Shown here: in pieces, positions 42,701 to 50,498 of the stretch
Position numbering within the stretch: position 1 is the stretch's first letter
Layout: each line of letters starts with the position of its first letter
Origin: an uncultured Corynebacterium sp.
GTDB lineage: Bacteria > Actinomycetota > Actinomycetes > Mycobacteriales > Mycobacteriaceae
Length of the DNA: 64,000 nucleotides
Assembly (NCBI RefSeq): GCF_943914615.1
Contig: NZ_CALUCS010000013.1
Span: forward strand, 5,363 to 69,362
Reading direction: 5' to 3'
Program-made: the position numbers and the translations under genes
The notes under the pieces: generated by a model
Database searches by the model: none
Seen by the model: only the letters and a program-made list of their open reading frames with translations
Told to the model about the DNA's origin: nothing

Positions 42701-43565
42701 GGTTGCGGCGGTGGTCAGTGTGGTCGGTGGCGACCGGAAGGATTCACCACTGTCCACCGACTCGCTGCGCCAGGGTGCGCAAGCCGTCCGTGGCGTGGAT
42801 CCGGCGGAGGTCCCTCTGAGCCGGCCCCTCGAGTGGCTGCCCGCCGATGTGAACTGGCCGCTGGACCGCCCAGATCTGGCGCGTCTGATCACCGACGGCG
42901 ACCCCGAGACGTTCTGGCAGTCCAACCCGGCATCGGTGCAGCTCGGCGGCCAGCCTGGCACCACGAAGCCCGGGATTGGCCTTGTGATGACGCTGCCAGA
43001 GGGCACTGCACTGTCGCAGGTTCAGCTGCGCGGCCTGACCCGGGGAACCACCCTGGAGCTGCGCCTGGCGCAGACGGACACCAACGGAAAGCTGACATCT
43101 CTGGACCAGACGACGCTGCTTAAGACCGTGCATGCGGACTCCGATGACGTGACCGTGGATCTGGCCGGCATGGGCGCGGACACCGCAGACACCACTGGCG
43201 ACTCCGGCTGGGGTGTCGACCGCGAAGGATCCTCCGCCGCACCGGGCGAGAATGCCGACGAAGGCGACAGTGAAGGCGCAGCGAAAAGTGAAAAGAACAG
43301 TGAAAAGGGCAAATACGATACCGATAAGGTCAGCGCCGCCAAGGGCAACCGCCTGCTGATCTGGATCACCGGCCTGCCGCTGCCGAAGTCCGCCACGTTG
43401 GCTGAGGTTACCGCCGCCGGCAACTGGCTGGACCAGACCAGCGACGAAAATGCCGGTGGGGATACCTCCGGCGCCGACAACCCAAGCGCCGACAACCCGG
43501 ACGCCAGCGAGGCCAACACGGAAGATGGCTCCCGCCCCGCACGTCCCGTACAGCCGGTCGGATAG
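39723..43565 (+). CDS. murJ: Lipid II flippase MurJ with pseudokinase and extracellular domains
   Basis: 1280 residues. Residues 1-130 are Ala/Asn/Thr-rich and disordered; 14 membrane helices follow (first: GSMAIATLISRITGFLRTVF). After about residue 700 comes a degenerate protein-kinase fold (GRYRLLADHGGWSAARFWQGR) lacking the usual catalytic motifs, a last helix near 970, and an external domain resembling a galactose-binding-like module (LITDGDPETFWQSN). MurJ moves lipid II outward; in mycobacteria the pseudokinase binds FhaA after PknB phosphorylation. GTG 39723 is preferred; TTG 39702 is possible. Contains GGCGTCACAAA at 39863. Confidence 0.93.
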   Translation: MTSEQEREDQPARPSAGQRGRFRATQPPALAPKKDRAKAGAPTGGDGASQNSPTQSNGDQHDGAHNDNGNAAAATAGTATAASASAATATATDEPTDNDGNDGNGASNGNTDSQSQKQSDEQIVRAGGSMAIATLISRITGFLRTVFIASALGGAVASAFNTANTLPNLVTELVLGAVLTSLVVPVLVRAEKEDADRGEAFIRRLLTLTFSLTLVITLVSVACAPLLVRMSLDSEGHVNIGMSTAFAYLVLPQIMFYAMFAVFMAILNTKGVFKPGAWAPVANNVVTLAVLGLYMFLPRDTKLQPTDNVTITDPHVLLLGLGTTAGVVMQALIMVPFLRKAGINLRPLWGIDERLKSFGGMAIAIVVYVAISQVGWLLNNRIASDTWEVAPTIYMQAWQLLQMPYGVIGVTLLTAVMPRLSRNAAEGDDKAVVRDLTVASKLTMLAMVPIIVFFTCFGTLISAALFAYKEFSLEDANVLGWTISFSAFTLIPYALVLLHLRVFYAREEVWTPTFIIAGITATKLAFAYIAPQIATEPRLVVVLLGAANGLGFMAGAIIGDRLLRRSLGDLQFRKVTKTVLWALGSSLIGALVAWRVDVLLTHFAFPALANPWFVIRLLIAGVLFLGVTGLILVRAPLPEIQTLVGALSRIPGMSRVLPSRRPLPSDEQPIEEDQPRRLSAQELAAREAIALDHMMAGVALPPLAAGRVRGPRLVPGAPLLEGRYRLLADHGGWSAARFWQGRELATGDIVALTIMDPVAYARSQVAPGVSVPVNGVEVARAKDEMLRLSAKLKQFDVPGMAQVSRVIDYGNLVVIVSRWVQGSPLTTVAESQPEPLAAAFAVSSLADAAAQAEDSGTSLGLDHRDRVRIGTDGAAVLAFPGVLPNDDTAQDAHGVAVALRLLLEHVPYEEVPEDLTRIYKKIHELDGEKVGPEDLRKVAKDLRELKAGGLAIKEDPTPDPSAQSGFGARGNRPVGMAAAAAIAFVSVLVVAALVAAVVSVVGGDRKDSPLSTDSLRQGAQAVRGVDPAEVPLSRPLEWLPADVNWPLDRPDLARLITDGDPETFWQSNPASVQLGGQPGTTKPGIGLVMTLPEGTALSQVQLRGLTRGTTLELRLAQTDTNGKLTSLDQTTLLKTVHADSDDVTVDLAGMGADTADTTGDSGWGVDREGSSAAPGENADEGDSEGAAKSEKNSEKGKYDTDKVSAAKGNRLLIWITGLPLPKSATLAEVTAAGNWLDQTSDENAGGDTSGADNPSADNPDASEANTEDGSRPARPVQPVG

Positions 43566-43586
43566 ACCCCCGCCTATAGCGCATCA

Positions 43587-43630
43587 CGGCGCCTGCCTCA
43601 ACTGTGAAGTTCACAATGAGGCAGGCGCCG
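43587..43630 (+). terminator. Terminator of murJ
   Basis: CGGCGCCTGCCTCA (43587-43600) pairs perfectly with TGAGGCAGGCGCCG (43617-43630). The loop itself contains TGTGAA/TTCACA, giving a long two-stage hairpin. Only a short TTCCC follows. Confidence 0.75.
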
Positions 43631-43637
43631 TTCCCAG

Positions 43638-43646
43638 TTATCCACA
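43638..43646 (+). promoter_or_regulatory. Perfect DnaA box upstream of sigM
   Basis: TTATCCACA, 93 bases before the sigM start and directly after the murJ terminator. An isolated perfect nonamer, so DnaA control is only possible. Confidence 0.5.
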
Positions 43647-43738
43647 GGCCAGGAACTTCACACCCCCAATCTGCCCGCCAATGAATAGAGTGTTGGGCAC
43701 GGGGGCGGCACGGCACCCGAAGACACACAAGGGGGAAG

Positions 43739-44356
43739 ATGATGCTGGGGGCGTCACAAAGAACAAAGAGCAACACACGGCCAGCGCAACAAACCGACCA
43801 CGAGCTGCTGCGCGGCCACAACGAGGGGCAACCCGGTGCTTTTCGCGAACTCATCGACCGGCACCAGCGCACGCTGTGGTGGGCGGTGCGACGCGTGAAT
43901 GTGCCCGAGGCTCACCAAATGGACGTTTACCAGGAAGGTTTGCTGCGCGTGCACCGCTTCGCCGCGCGTTTCAACGGGGAACGCTCCGCCAGCGTGAGTA
44001 CTTGGATGGCCACCATCATGCGCAACGCAGCACTTTCATACATGCAGCGCTACAGCCGCGAGGCACAACCGGGGCGCGAGGATTTCAACGAGCGTACGCG
44101 GACGTTGCCCGCGCGGGGGATGCGCGAGGAGGCCACCGTCGCTCGGTTGGATGTGCACCGTAGCCTACGGCAACTCTCGCCCGAAATGCGTGACGTGATG
44201 GTGCTGACGGAGATCCGCGGGCTAAGCGAGGCCTCAGTCGCAGAGCAACTGGGGGTTCCCATTGGCACCGTGAAATCGCGGAAGAATCGGGCGAAACGGA
44301 TGATGTACAAGCACCTCGGCGGGGCAGAGGAATACGGAATGGCTGTGGCCGGTTAG
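43739..44356 (+). CDS. sigM: ECF sigma factor SigM
   Basis: 205 residues. Region 2 (AFRELIDRHQRTLWWAVRRV...QEGLLRVHRFAARF...VSTWMATIMRNAALSYMQR) and region 4 (LRQLSPEMRDVMVLTEIRGLSEASVAEQLGVPIGTVKSRKNRAKR) are complete. GGGGGAAG precedes ATG 43739; ATG 43742 is equivalent. In relatives SigM responds to oxidative stress and drives trxB-trxC, and here trxB follows after only 38 bases. No anti-sigma gene (RsmA) lies between. The coding sequence includes GGCGTCACAAA (43750-43760). Confidence 0.9.
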   Translation: MMLGASQRTKSNTRPAQQTDHELLRGHNEGQPGAFRELIDRHQRTLWWAVRRVNVPEAHQMDVYQEGLLRVHRFAARFNGERSASVSTWMATIMRNAALSYMQRYSREAQPGREDFNERTRTLPARGMREEATVARLDVHRSLRQLSPEMRDVMVLTEIRGLSEASVAEQLGVPIGTVKSRKNRAKRMMYKHLGGAEEYGMAVAG

Positions 44357-44394
44357 ACTGGAGTGAACAACATCTTCGACCTCAAAGGATAGAT

Positions 44395-45429
44395 ATGAAC
44401 CAGCCATTCCTGCAGGCCAGCGGTATTCTCAGCAATGATTCGAAGGGTGTCGCGGACGCGGATAACGCCAGCGCTACCAGCGCAGACGACGCTGCAAACG
44501 CAGAGGCAGGCAAGGTTCATGACGTCATCATCATCGGCTCCGGGCCCGCGGGTTACACCGCTGCCGTATACGCGGCACGCGCCGAGCTGAACCCGGTGGT
44601 TTTCGAGGGCGTAGAGTACGGCGGCCTGCTGATGCAGACCACCGAGGTGGAGAACTTCCCCGGATTCCAGAAGGGCATCATGGGGCCCGACCTGATGGAA
44701 GAGATGCGCGCCCAGGCTGAGCGTTTCGGCGCTGACCTACGCCAGGAGGACGTGGAGAAGGTCGACCTGACCGGCGAGATCAAGAAGGTGTGGGCCTATG
44801 GCGAGGAGTACCAGGCCCGTACGGTGATCCTGGCTACCGGTGCTGCCCCGCGCTACCTGCACGTTCCCGGTGAACAGGAGATGCTGGGCCGCGGCGTATC
44901 CGCCTGTGCGACCTGCGATGGCTTCTTCTTCAAGGACAAGCAGATCGCCGTGGTCGGCGGCGGCGATTCCGCAATGGAGGAGGCCGACTTCCTGACGAAG
45001 TTCGGCGAGACTGTCACCATCATTCACCGTCGTGACGAGTTCCGCGCCTCCAAGATCATGGAAGAGCGCGCCCGTAACAACCCGAAGATCAAGTTCCTGA
45101 CCAACGCTAAGGTCGTGGAGGTCAAGGGTGATAAGTCCGTGGAGACGCTGGTGGTGGAGGATACCCAGACCGGCGAGCAGCAGGACGTTGCGATGGATGC
45201 CATGTTCGTAGCCATTGGCCACGACCCGCGCACCACCGTCTTCGAGGGCCAGGTGGAGCTGCAGGAGAACGGTTATGTGAAGGTCGACGAGCCCTCCACC
45301 CGCACTAGCCTGCCAGGCGTGTTCGCTGCCGGTGACCTGGTGGATTCCCACTATCAGCAGGCCATCACCGCAGCTGGTTCCGGCTGCCGTGCCGCCCTGG
45401 ACGCCGAGGCTTACCTCGCCACCCTGTAA
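44395..45429 (+). CDS. trxB: Thioredoxin reductase
   Basis: 344 residues. After a 40-residue Ala/Asp-rich extension come the FAD motif IIIGSGPAGYTAA, the redox-active CATC (about residues 172-175, in SACATCDGFFF), the NADPH motif VVGGGDSAMEE and the C-terminal FAD motif GVFAAGDLVD. Transfers electrons from NADPH to thioredoxin. The extension starts at ATG 44395 with a good AAAGGA, so it appears genuine. Lies between sigM and trxC. Confidence 0.95.
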   Translation: MNQPFLQASGILSNDSKGVADADNASATSADDAANAEAGKVHDVIIIGSGPAGYTAAVYAARAELNPVVFEGVEYGGLLMQTTEVENFPGFQKGIMGPDLMEEMRAQAERFGADLRQEDVEKVDLTGEIKKVWAYGEEYQARTVILATGAAPRYLHVPGEQEMLGRGVSACATCDGFFFKDKQIAVVGGGDSAMEEADFLTKFGETVTIIHRRDEFRASKIMEERARNNPKIKFLTNAKVVEVKGDKSVETLVVEDTQTGEQQDVAMDAMFVAIGHDPRTTVFEGQVELQENGYVKVDEPSTRTSLPGVFAAGDLVDSHYQQAITAAGSGCRAALDAEAYLATL

Positions 45430-45552
45430 CAGGTCGGACACGTTCGGTCACCGTTAGGTAACTTTGGCCGGTCGGACATAGGATATTTACACGTTGAAGG
45501 GTAACCTCCAACCTAAAGAAAAGCGCCCCCAACCAGGAGGTTCCTCGCCACT

Positions 45553-45876
45553 ATGTCCGACATCGTGAACGTCACCCAGTCCAGCTTCAAGTCCGAGGTC
45601 GTCGAGGCCACCCAGCCCGTTCTTGTCGACTTCTGGGCCGAATGGTGCCGCCCTTGTTTAGCTATGACGCCCATTCTCGACGAGCTGGCGGCGGAGTTCG
45701 ATGGCAAGGCGAAGATCGCCAAGGTGAACGTCGATGAGGAGCGCATTCTGGGCGCCATGTTCCAGGTCATGTCCATTCCCGCCCTCATGGTTTTCAAGGA
45801 CGGGGAAAAGGTCGCGGAATTCACCGGCGCCCAGGATCGGGACACGCTGCGATCCGCAATTGAGGCACAGCTTTAG
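45553..45876 (+). CDS. trxC: Thioredoxin with atypical WCRPC active site
   Basis: 107 residues: full thioredoxin fold (VLVDFWAEWC at the N-terminus of the active-site helix, SIPALMVFKDG around the cis-proline). The active site reads WCRPC (Cys32, Cys35) instead of WCGPC. Position after trxB makes it the reductase partner. The Gly-to-Arg change between the cysteines should alter the redox potential and helix pKa. AGGAGG lies 12 bases before ATG 45553. Confidence 0.92.
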   Translation: MSDIVNVTQSSFKSEVVEATQPVLVDFWAEWCRPCLAMTPILDELAAEFDGKAKIAKVNVDEERILGAMFQVMSIPALMVFKDGEKVAEFTGAQDRDTLRSAIEAQL

Positions 45877-45977
45877 AACAACTGATGCAACACGCCTGAC
45901 CTGCAAGTAAAGCAGATCGGCGGATTTGTCCCTAGAATTGCATCTATGGCTCGCCACTGTTGGCGGAAGATCTCAGA

Positions 45978-45993
45978 TGTGATTTATCTCACA
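45978..45993 (+). promoter_or_regulatory. GlxR (CRP-type) binding site and promoter of cwlM
   Basis: TGTGATTTATCTCACA fits TGTGANNTANNTCACA at every defined position. TATAGT at 45999-46004 is a good -10, so the site covers the -35 region and would probably repress or modulate cwlM in response to cAMP. A copy of the CTGACCTGC core lies upstream at 45896-45904 within a weak inverted repeat. Confidence 0.75.
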
Positions 45994-46037
45994 GTGGTTA
46001 TAGTGGCTTCAATGCCGCGAACGTTTGAAGAATTGGA

Positions 46038-47237
46038 GTGTTGAACCCAGTGGATCGTTTGCTTCTCCAGGTCGGCGACCGCAGCCCGCGCGTCGCCGAG
46101 GTCCGCGGCACTTTGGCGCGCCTCGGGCTGCTGGAAGGGTATGAAGGCGACACGACCGGCAGCAAGTCGCAGCGCTGGACCAGCGAGGAAGAAGTTTTCG
46201 ACGAGGCCCTAGCGGAGGCGCTGAAGGCGTTTCAGCAGCAGCGTGGCATTATCGCCGACGGCACCATCACTCCCGGCACATTGCGTGCGCTGCGTGAGGC
46301 CTCCTACACCCTGGGTGCACGTGTGCTCTCATTGCAAAGCAACCAGTTCGTCGGCGACGACGTGGCGCAGCTGCAGACTCAGCTGCACGATCTGGGTTTC
46401 TACACCAGCCGTGTCGACGGCCATTTCGGGCCCCGCACACACTCTGCGGTAGTGAACTACCAGCTGAACTACGGGCTGAATAACGACGGAGTTGTCGGCC
46501 CAGATACTCTGCGCGCACTGTCTTACCTGGGGCGGAGGATTACCGGCGGTTCACCCCAATCTATTCGAGAGAAGGAACAGATTCGCTCTGCCGGACCGCA
46601 GCTAACAGGCAAGCGCGTGGTGATTGACCCGGGCCTAGGCGGTTCAAACAAGGGATATATCGTTAACGGCCCCTTCGGGCAGATTTCGGAAGAGGAGATC
46701 CTGTGGGATCTGGCCGGCAGGGTAGAAGGCCGTATGATCGCGGCGGGGATGGAAACTATTCTGTCGCGCCCCCGGTCGGCTAATCCCACTAACCAGGATC
46801 GTGCGAACATTGCCAATGCCTTCGGCGCAGACGTCATGATTAGCCTGCGTGCCGACATTTACCCGAACGAGAAGGCCAATGGCGCGGCCACGTTCTACTT
46901 TGGCTCCCTGACGGGCTACTCGTCCATGGTCGGCGAGAAGCTTTCTGGCTTTATTCAGCGAGAAATTGTGGCCCGCACACCTCTCCAGAATTGCTTCAAC
47001 CACGGTCAGACGTGGGATATTCTCCGCCTGACCAATATGCCGACGGTGCAGGTCGTACCCGGCTACCTGACCAGCCCTAAGGATGTTGAGACCCTCACTG
47101 ATCCCGCAATGCGCGATACCATCGCTGAAGCCATCGTTGTGGCCGTGAAGCGCCTATATCTGCTGGACAAAGACGTCCACGCAACCGGCACTTTTAGCTT
47201 CGTGGAACTTCTACAGGCAGAGCTTCCTAACAAGTAG
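46038..47237 (+). CDS. cwlM: CwlM-type pseudo-amidase, peptidoglycan regulator
   Basis: 399 residues: two peptidoglycan-binding-like domains (about 15-75 and 95-165) and an Amidase_3 fold from about 190. The first zinc ligand motif IDPGHGG reads IDPGLGG, and the second (S-x-H-A-N) reads SLRADIYPN, so both histidines are gone and amidase activity is unlikely. No signal peptide. In mycobacteria phosphorylated CwlM activates MurA in the cytosol. Start GTG 46038, TTG 46041 or GTG 46050; the choice is uncertain. Its 3' end overlaps the convergent gene by 27 bases. Confidence 0.88.
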   Translation: MLNPVDRLLLQVGDRSPRVAEVRGTLARLGLLEGYEGDTTGSKSQRWTSEEEVFDEALAEALKAFQQQRGIIADGTITPGTLRALREASYTLGARVLSLQSNQFVGDDVAQLQTQLHDLGFYTSRVDGHFGPRTHSAVVNYQLNYGLNNDGVVGPDTLRALSYLGRRITGGSPQSIREKEQIRSAGPQLTGKRVVIDPGLGGSNKGYIVNGPFGQISEEEILWDLAGRVEGRMIAAGMETILSRPRSANPTNQDRANIANAFGADVMISLRADIYPNEKANGAATFYFGSLTGYSSMVGEKLSGFIQREIVARTPLQNCFNHGQTWDILRLTNMPTVQVVPGYLTSPKDVETLTDPAMRDTIAEAIVVAVKRLYLLDKDVHATGTFSFVELLQAELPNK

Positions 47238-48107
47238 GTTTTGCACCGGAGTTGGCGTGGCCACCCGGCCGGGTGTTACTGATGCTTTCGACGTCTGGTT
47301 TCCACCAATAACGGTGGGGAGCTTCTCCGGTCCGTTCACCTGTGCGTGATCTTCTTCAGCGAAGTCCCCAAAGAGGCTATGGGGTCCGTTAATCTCAAAG
47401 CGATAGCGCGGGAAGTGTCGGTGGTGCTTGATCACCTTGAAGCCCTCCGCCTCCAGAATGTCCTCGGAGAGCATCGGGGCGCTATCCAGAATGTCCTCAT
47501 TCACCCCGTGGGTTTCTGCAGCGGTTTTCCAACCCCGATAGGACTCCGGAACATACTTGAGGGATTCAAGCGCGCTGTATCCGCTTTCTTCTTTCTTTAT
47601 CTCTTTCCGCGCCTTCTGCCACGAAGGTTCGCTGAGCTGCCGTGCAAGCTCCTCGTCAAAGTCCTCGACTCGTGCGAAAGCCTCCACTGCCTTTACGCCA
47701 CGCCGGTGTGCCTCAGTAAGCACCGTATCTATGAGCTGATGCTCCAGGTATAGGCCCATATACGGCACCGCCACGTGTACCGTACTCAGCAGAATAGCGT
47801 CAGGTGAGATCGGGGCAGTTGGAAGGTTTGCGATGCCCTGCATGTAGCGAGCGGGAGCAAAAAAAACCGTCGCCGCAGGAACCGGGCGGGTACCCGCATC
47901 TCCGGTGCCAACGAAGGCCGTGTAGCCGCAGATACCCCATTCCAGGAGGACGTTCTGCAGCCAAACTTGTTTATCAAACACCGGGTCTTTGGGTGATCTA
48001 CTTTGGCCTTCGTAGTCCGGTGGAAGGGCCCAGAAGGTCGATGCCGCCGCGCTAGGCTCTAGATCTTCGGAACACTGAGGGGTGATGGCTCTAATTTGTA
48101 CTTCCAC
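47211..48107 (-). CDS. Conserved protein of the Rv3916c position, GNAT-like
   Basis: 298 residues from GTG 48107 (ribosome site AAAGGAG). The middle (WGICGYTAFVG...ATVFFAPARYM...LLSTVHVAVPYMGLYLEHQLIDTVLTEAHRRGVKAVEAFA) has the strand and helix pattern of a GNAT acyltransferase, though the acetyl-CoA loop is not clear. Synteny is exact with Rv3916c, between cwlM and parB. Function unknown. The tail of about 45 residues is Pro/Thr/Gly-rich and runs into the end of cwlM. Confidence 0.6.
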   Translation of the reverse strand: MEVQIRAITPQCSEDLEPSAAASTFWALPPDYEGQSRSPKDPVFDKQVWLQNVLLEWGICGYTAFVGTGDAGTRPVPAATVFFAPARYMQGIANLPTAPISPDAILLSTVHVAVPYMGLYLEHQLIDTVLTEAHRRGVKAVEAFARVEDFDEELARQLSEPSWQKARKEIKKEESGYSALESLKYVPESYRGWKTAAETHGVNEDILDSAPMLSEDILEAEGFKVIKHHRHFPRYRFEINGPHSLFGDFAEEDHAQVNGPEKLPTVIGGNQTSKASVTPGRVATPTPVQNLLVRKLCL

Positions 48108-48266
48108 AGTGCTCCTTTCTGTTCGTTGAAGACATCCAGGAGCCCCTGGAGGTAGCGAGTCTGGAATGCGCAATCCGCGGCGTTCGGTTGGCTTCTACGA
48201 GAATCCTATAGGGGACCAATCATTCCCGTGGCAAAATCGCCAGTTTATTGCTACACAAAACCCCGA

Positions 48267-48282
48267 TGTTTCACGTGAAACA
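48267..48282. promoter_or_regulatory. parS: parS site 1
   Basis: TGTTTCACGTGAAACA, perfect, extended to a 28-base palindrome by CCCCGA/TCGGGG (48261-48288). In the intergenic space between the GNAT-like gene and the nitroreductase. ParB nucleation site; the extended arms could also act as a terminator stem. Confidence 0.95.
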
Positions 48283-48310
48283 TCGGGGCTAAAAGTGGAA
48301 AAGCTAACGA

Positions 48311-48892
48311 TTAATAGTGGTTGTCCACTCGCCGGTTCGCCGCACGCCCCGGATGAGTGGGATCCTCATTGGCGTAGCCCGCAGCCACTACGAGAGCGAT
48401 TGATCGGTCGTCGCGCCCCTCCAGGCCAATTGCCTTCTTGACGCCATCTTCATTCCAACCGGTAGTGGGGGAGGTAGCGAGACCCTGTTCCTGGGCTGCA
48501 AGTAGCAAGAATCCAGCAACTAGCATGGCATCCCGAATGCCGATTTCGCGTAGCTTCTCCGCCGATGCAGAGCCATTGAAATCACGAACCTTCTCCGTAA
48601 GCTCTGGCCCCAGCACGTCCTGGGCGTCGTCTGGAACGACCTCAGAGCGACCAACAAGCACGAATACCACGGGCGCATCTAGGAACTGCTGTTGCCCCGA
48701 GGCGTCGAAAATTGCCTGCTTAACGGCCTCATCTTGGATAACAACCAGGTCACGCATCTGCGCATTAAACGCACTTGGGGCTTCGAGGGCATTCTGAACC
48801 ACTCGATCCAAGACTTCAGCGGGAATCGACTGATCGGTGAACTGGCGTGTTGCACGACGAGAAGAAATAGCTTCGGTCACGGTCAGAGTCAT
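48311..48892 (-). CDS. Nitroreductase-family protein
   Basis: 193 residues with the flavin-binding start ISSRRATRQFTDQSIP and the segment ALEAPSAFNAQMRDLVVI, then AMLVAGFLLLAAQEQGLATSPTTGW. Reduces nitroaromatics or quinones using NAD(P)H and FMN; the true substrate is unknown. It sits inside the parABS region between parS 1 and parB, where mycobacteria have no such gene, so it is an insertion relative to them. Start ATG 48892 has AAAGGAGC nearby. Confidence 0.88.
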   Translation of the reverse strand: MTLTVTEAISSRRATRQFTDQSIPAEVLDRVVQNALEAPSAFNAQMRDLVVIQDEAVKQAIFDASGQQQFLDAPVVFVLVGRSEVVPDDAQDVLGPELTEKVRDFNGSASAEKLREIGIRDAMLVAGFLLLAAQEQGLATSPTTGWNEDGVKKAIGLEGRDDRSIALVVAAGYANEDPTHPGRAANRRVDNHY

Positions 48893-48960
48893 GAAAATGT
48901 GCTCCTTTGATCAGAGTCGGTATTGTCTCTTTTGGCTTGATCTTCGTTAGCCTAAGCGTT

Positions 48961-50496
48961 CTAGTGCTTCTTAAACTTCAACAGTTCGATGATTCTGTCG
49001 AAATCCTCTGGGCCACCAAATTCAACGACAATCTTGCCCTTTTTCTTCCCCATTTGGACACTTACCTTCGTCTCCAGCGCATCGGAGGCATTGTCCACCC
49101 AATTGGAAACCTCCTCCGGGAGTTGTTGAGGCTTGCGCCCACTAGGCTTTGTGCCATTAGCTGCCGTATCCCCTCGGTTTAGAAGAGTCACGGCTTCCTC
49201 GGTGGCGCGCACACTCAATCCCTCGCTAACAACACGGGTAGCGAGCTTTTCCTGCTCATCAGCGCCGCTCTTCAACCCAAGGAGGGCACGAGCGTGACCT
49301 GCGCTGAGCACTCCCGCTCCAACGCGTCGCTGGACGGAAACCGGCAATTGGAGCAGTCGGATCATATTAGTGATCAGCGGACGAGAACGCCCGATCTTCT
49401 TCGCCAACTGTTCCTGAGTTACGCCAAACTCTTCCATCAGCTGCTGGTAGGCGGCCGCTTCCTCCAGCGGGTTCAACTGGACGCGGTGAATGTTCTCCAA
49501 CAGCGCGTCCCGGAGCATCTCATCGTCTGCAGTTTCCCGGACGATGGCGGGAATTACTTCAAACCCGGCTCGCTTTGCCGCTCGGAGGCGGCGCTCACCC
49601 ATGATGAGCTCATAGGTAGACCCCTCATCCGGAGCCTTACGAACCACGATAGGCTGCATGAGCCCGAACTCCTTGATGGAGTGGACGAGCTCCTGGAGGG
49701 CTTCTTCGTCGAATACCTCGCGCGGCTGCTTAGCATTTGTACGTATAGCGTCGAGGGCTAGCTCTTGGTAGGTCGCCCCGAAATTCTCATCGGATGTTTC
49801 ACGTGAAACATTGGACTCGTTCGCGGTCGAAGAGCGATCCCCAGTGACTTCACCACCCAAACCGCCTGTCCAGTGGGTACCCGAAACCGAAACGTCACTG
49901 TGACGTTTCGGCTCCATACCTGGGGTACCTTCCCTGGCGCTTCCATTTCGTTCAATTGTCGATTTCTCAGAGTAGCTTCGACTGGTTTGCGAGTCTGAGG
50001 ACCTCGTTTGGGCACCGGCAGTCGATTCACCGAACCGACCATTCTTCCCGCCGGTTCGCGAACGCGCGTCGGCCTCGGAACCTCTCGTGTCAGCACCACT
50101 ACCTGAGCCACTACCCAGGACAATGTCTGCTGCTCCATCCCCTAGAGATGGGCGAGCAGGCCCGGTAGGAATAAGGGAGGCAAGACCCCGACCTAGGCCA
50201 CCTCGGCGGGCATTACCTACGGCGCTAGGGGAAGGCATCTGCGGCTTTCGAGAGCCGTTACTAGATTTGGTCGCGCCTAAAGCTCGACCAGCGTCCGACG
50301 GTACGTTATTTCCAGAATTCTGGGGCATCTTCCCGCCGGCCGGCTTCTTCTTCGGCAACGAACTCTCCTGATCTTGCGGTGATTTAGGCACAACGTGTGC
50401 GTTCCCGTCCTTATCCGCAGCGTTCAGAACGTTGTGGTTGTTGCCCTTAAAGTCTTTATTCGACAATTTGGATTCTTTTTTATTGCGTTTCCCCAC
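48961..50496 (-). CDS. parB: Chromosome segregation protein ParB
   Basis: 511 residues, longer than usual (about 380). Residues 1-230 are low complexity (Lys/Asn/Ser/Gly), though the conserved GGLGRGLASLIP is at about 98-109. The CTPase domain includes GERRLRAAKRAGFEVIPAI; the helix-turn-helix reads GVTQEQLAKKIGRSRPLITN, and the C-terminal dimer domain ends the protein. It loads at parS and spreads to organise origins. GTG 50496 follows the parA stop after two bases. A parS site lies inside the gene. Confidence 0.95.
   Translation of the reverse strand: MGKRNKKESKLSNKDFKGNNHNVLNAADKDGNAHVVPKSPQDQESSLPKKKPAGGKMPQNSGNNVPSDAGRALGATKSSNGSRKPQMPSPSAVGNARRGGLGRGLASLIPTGPARPSLGDGAADIVLGSGSGSGADTRGSEADARSRTGGKNGRFGESTAGAQTRSSDSQTSRSYSEKSTIERNGSAREGTPGMEPKRHSDVSVSGTHWTGGLGGEVTGDRSSTANESNVSRETSDENFGATYQELALDAIRTNAKQPREVFDEEALQELVHSIKEFGLMQPIVVRKAPDEGSTYELIMGERRLRAAKRAGFEVIPAIVRETADDEMLRDALLENIHRVQLNPLEEAAAYQQLMEEFGVTQEQLAKKIGRSRPLITNMIRLLQLPVSVQRRVGAGVLSAGHARALLGLKSGADEQEKLATRVVSEGLSVRATEEAVTLLNRGDTAANGTKPSGRKPQQLPEEVSNWVDNASDALETKVSVQMGKKKGKIVVEFGGPEDFDRIIELLKFKKH
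49795..49810. promoter_or_regulatory. parS: parS site 2, inside parB
   Basis: Perfect TGTTTCACGTGAAACA within the parB coding sequence, where it encodes part of NVSRETS. Confidence 0.93.
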
Positions 50497-50498
50497 TA

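Noticed and set aside
43587..43630. TGTGAAGTTCACA as a possible GlxR site
   Set aside because: The spacer between TGTGA and TCACA is three bases, not six, and the sequence is the loop of the murJ terminator.
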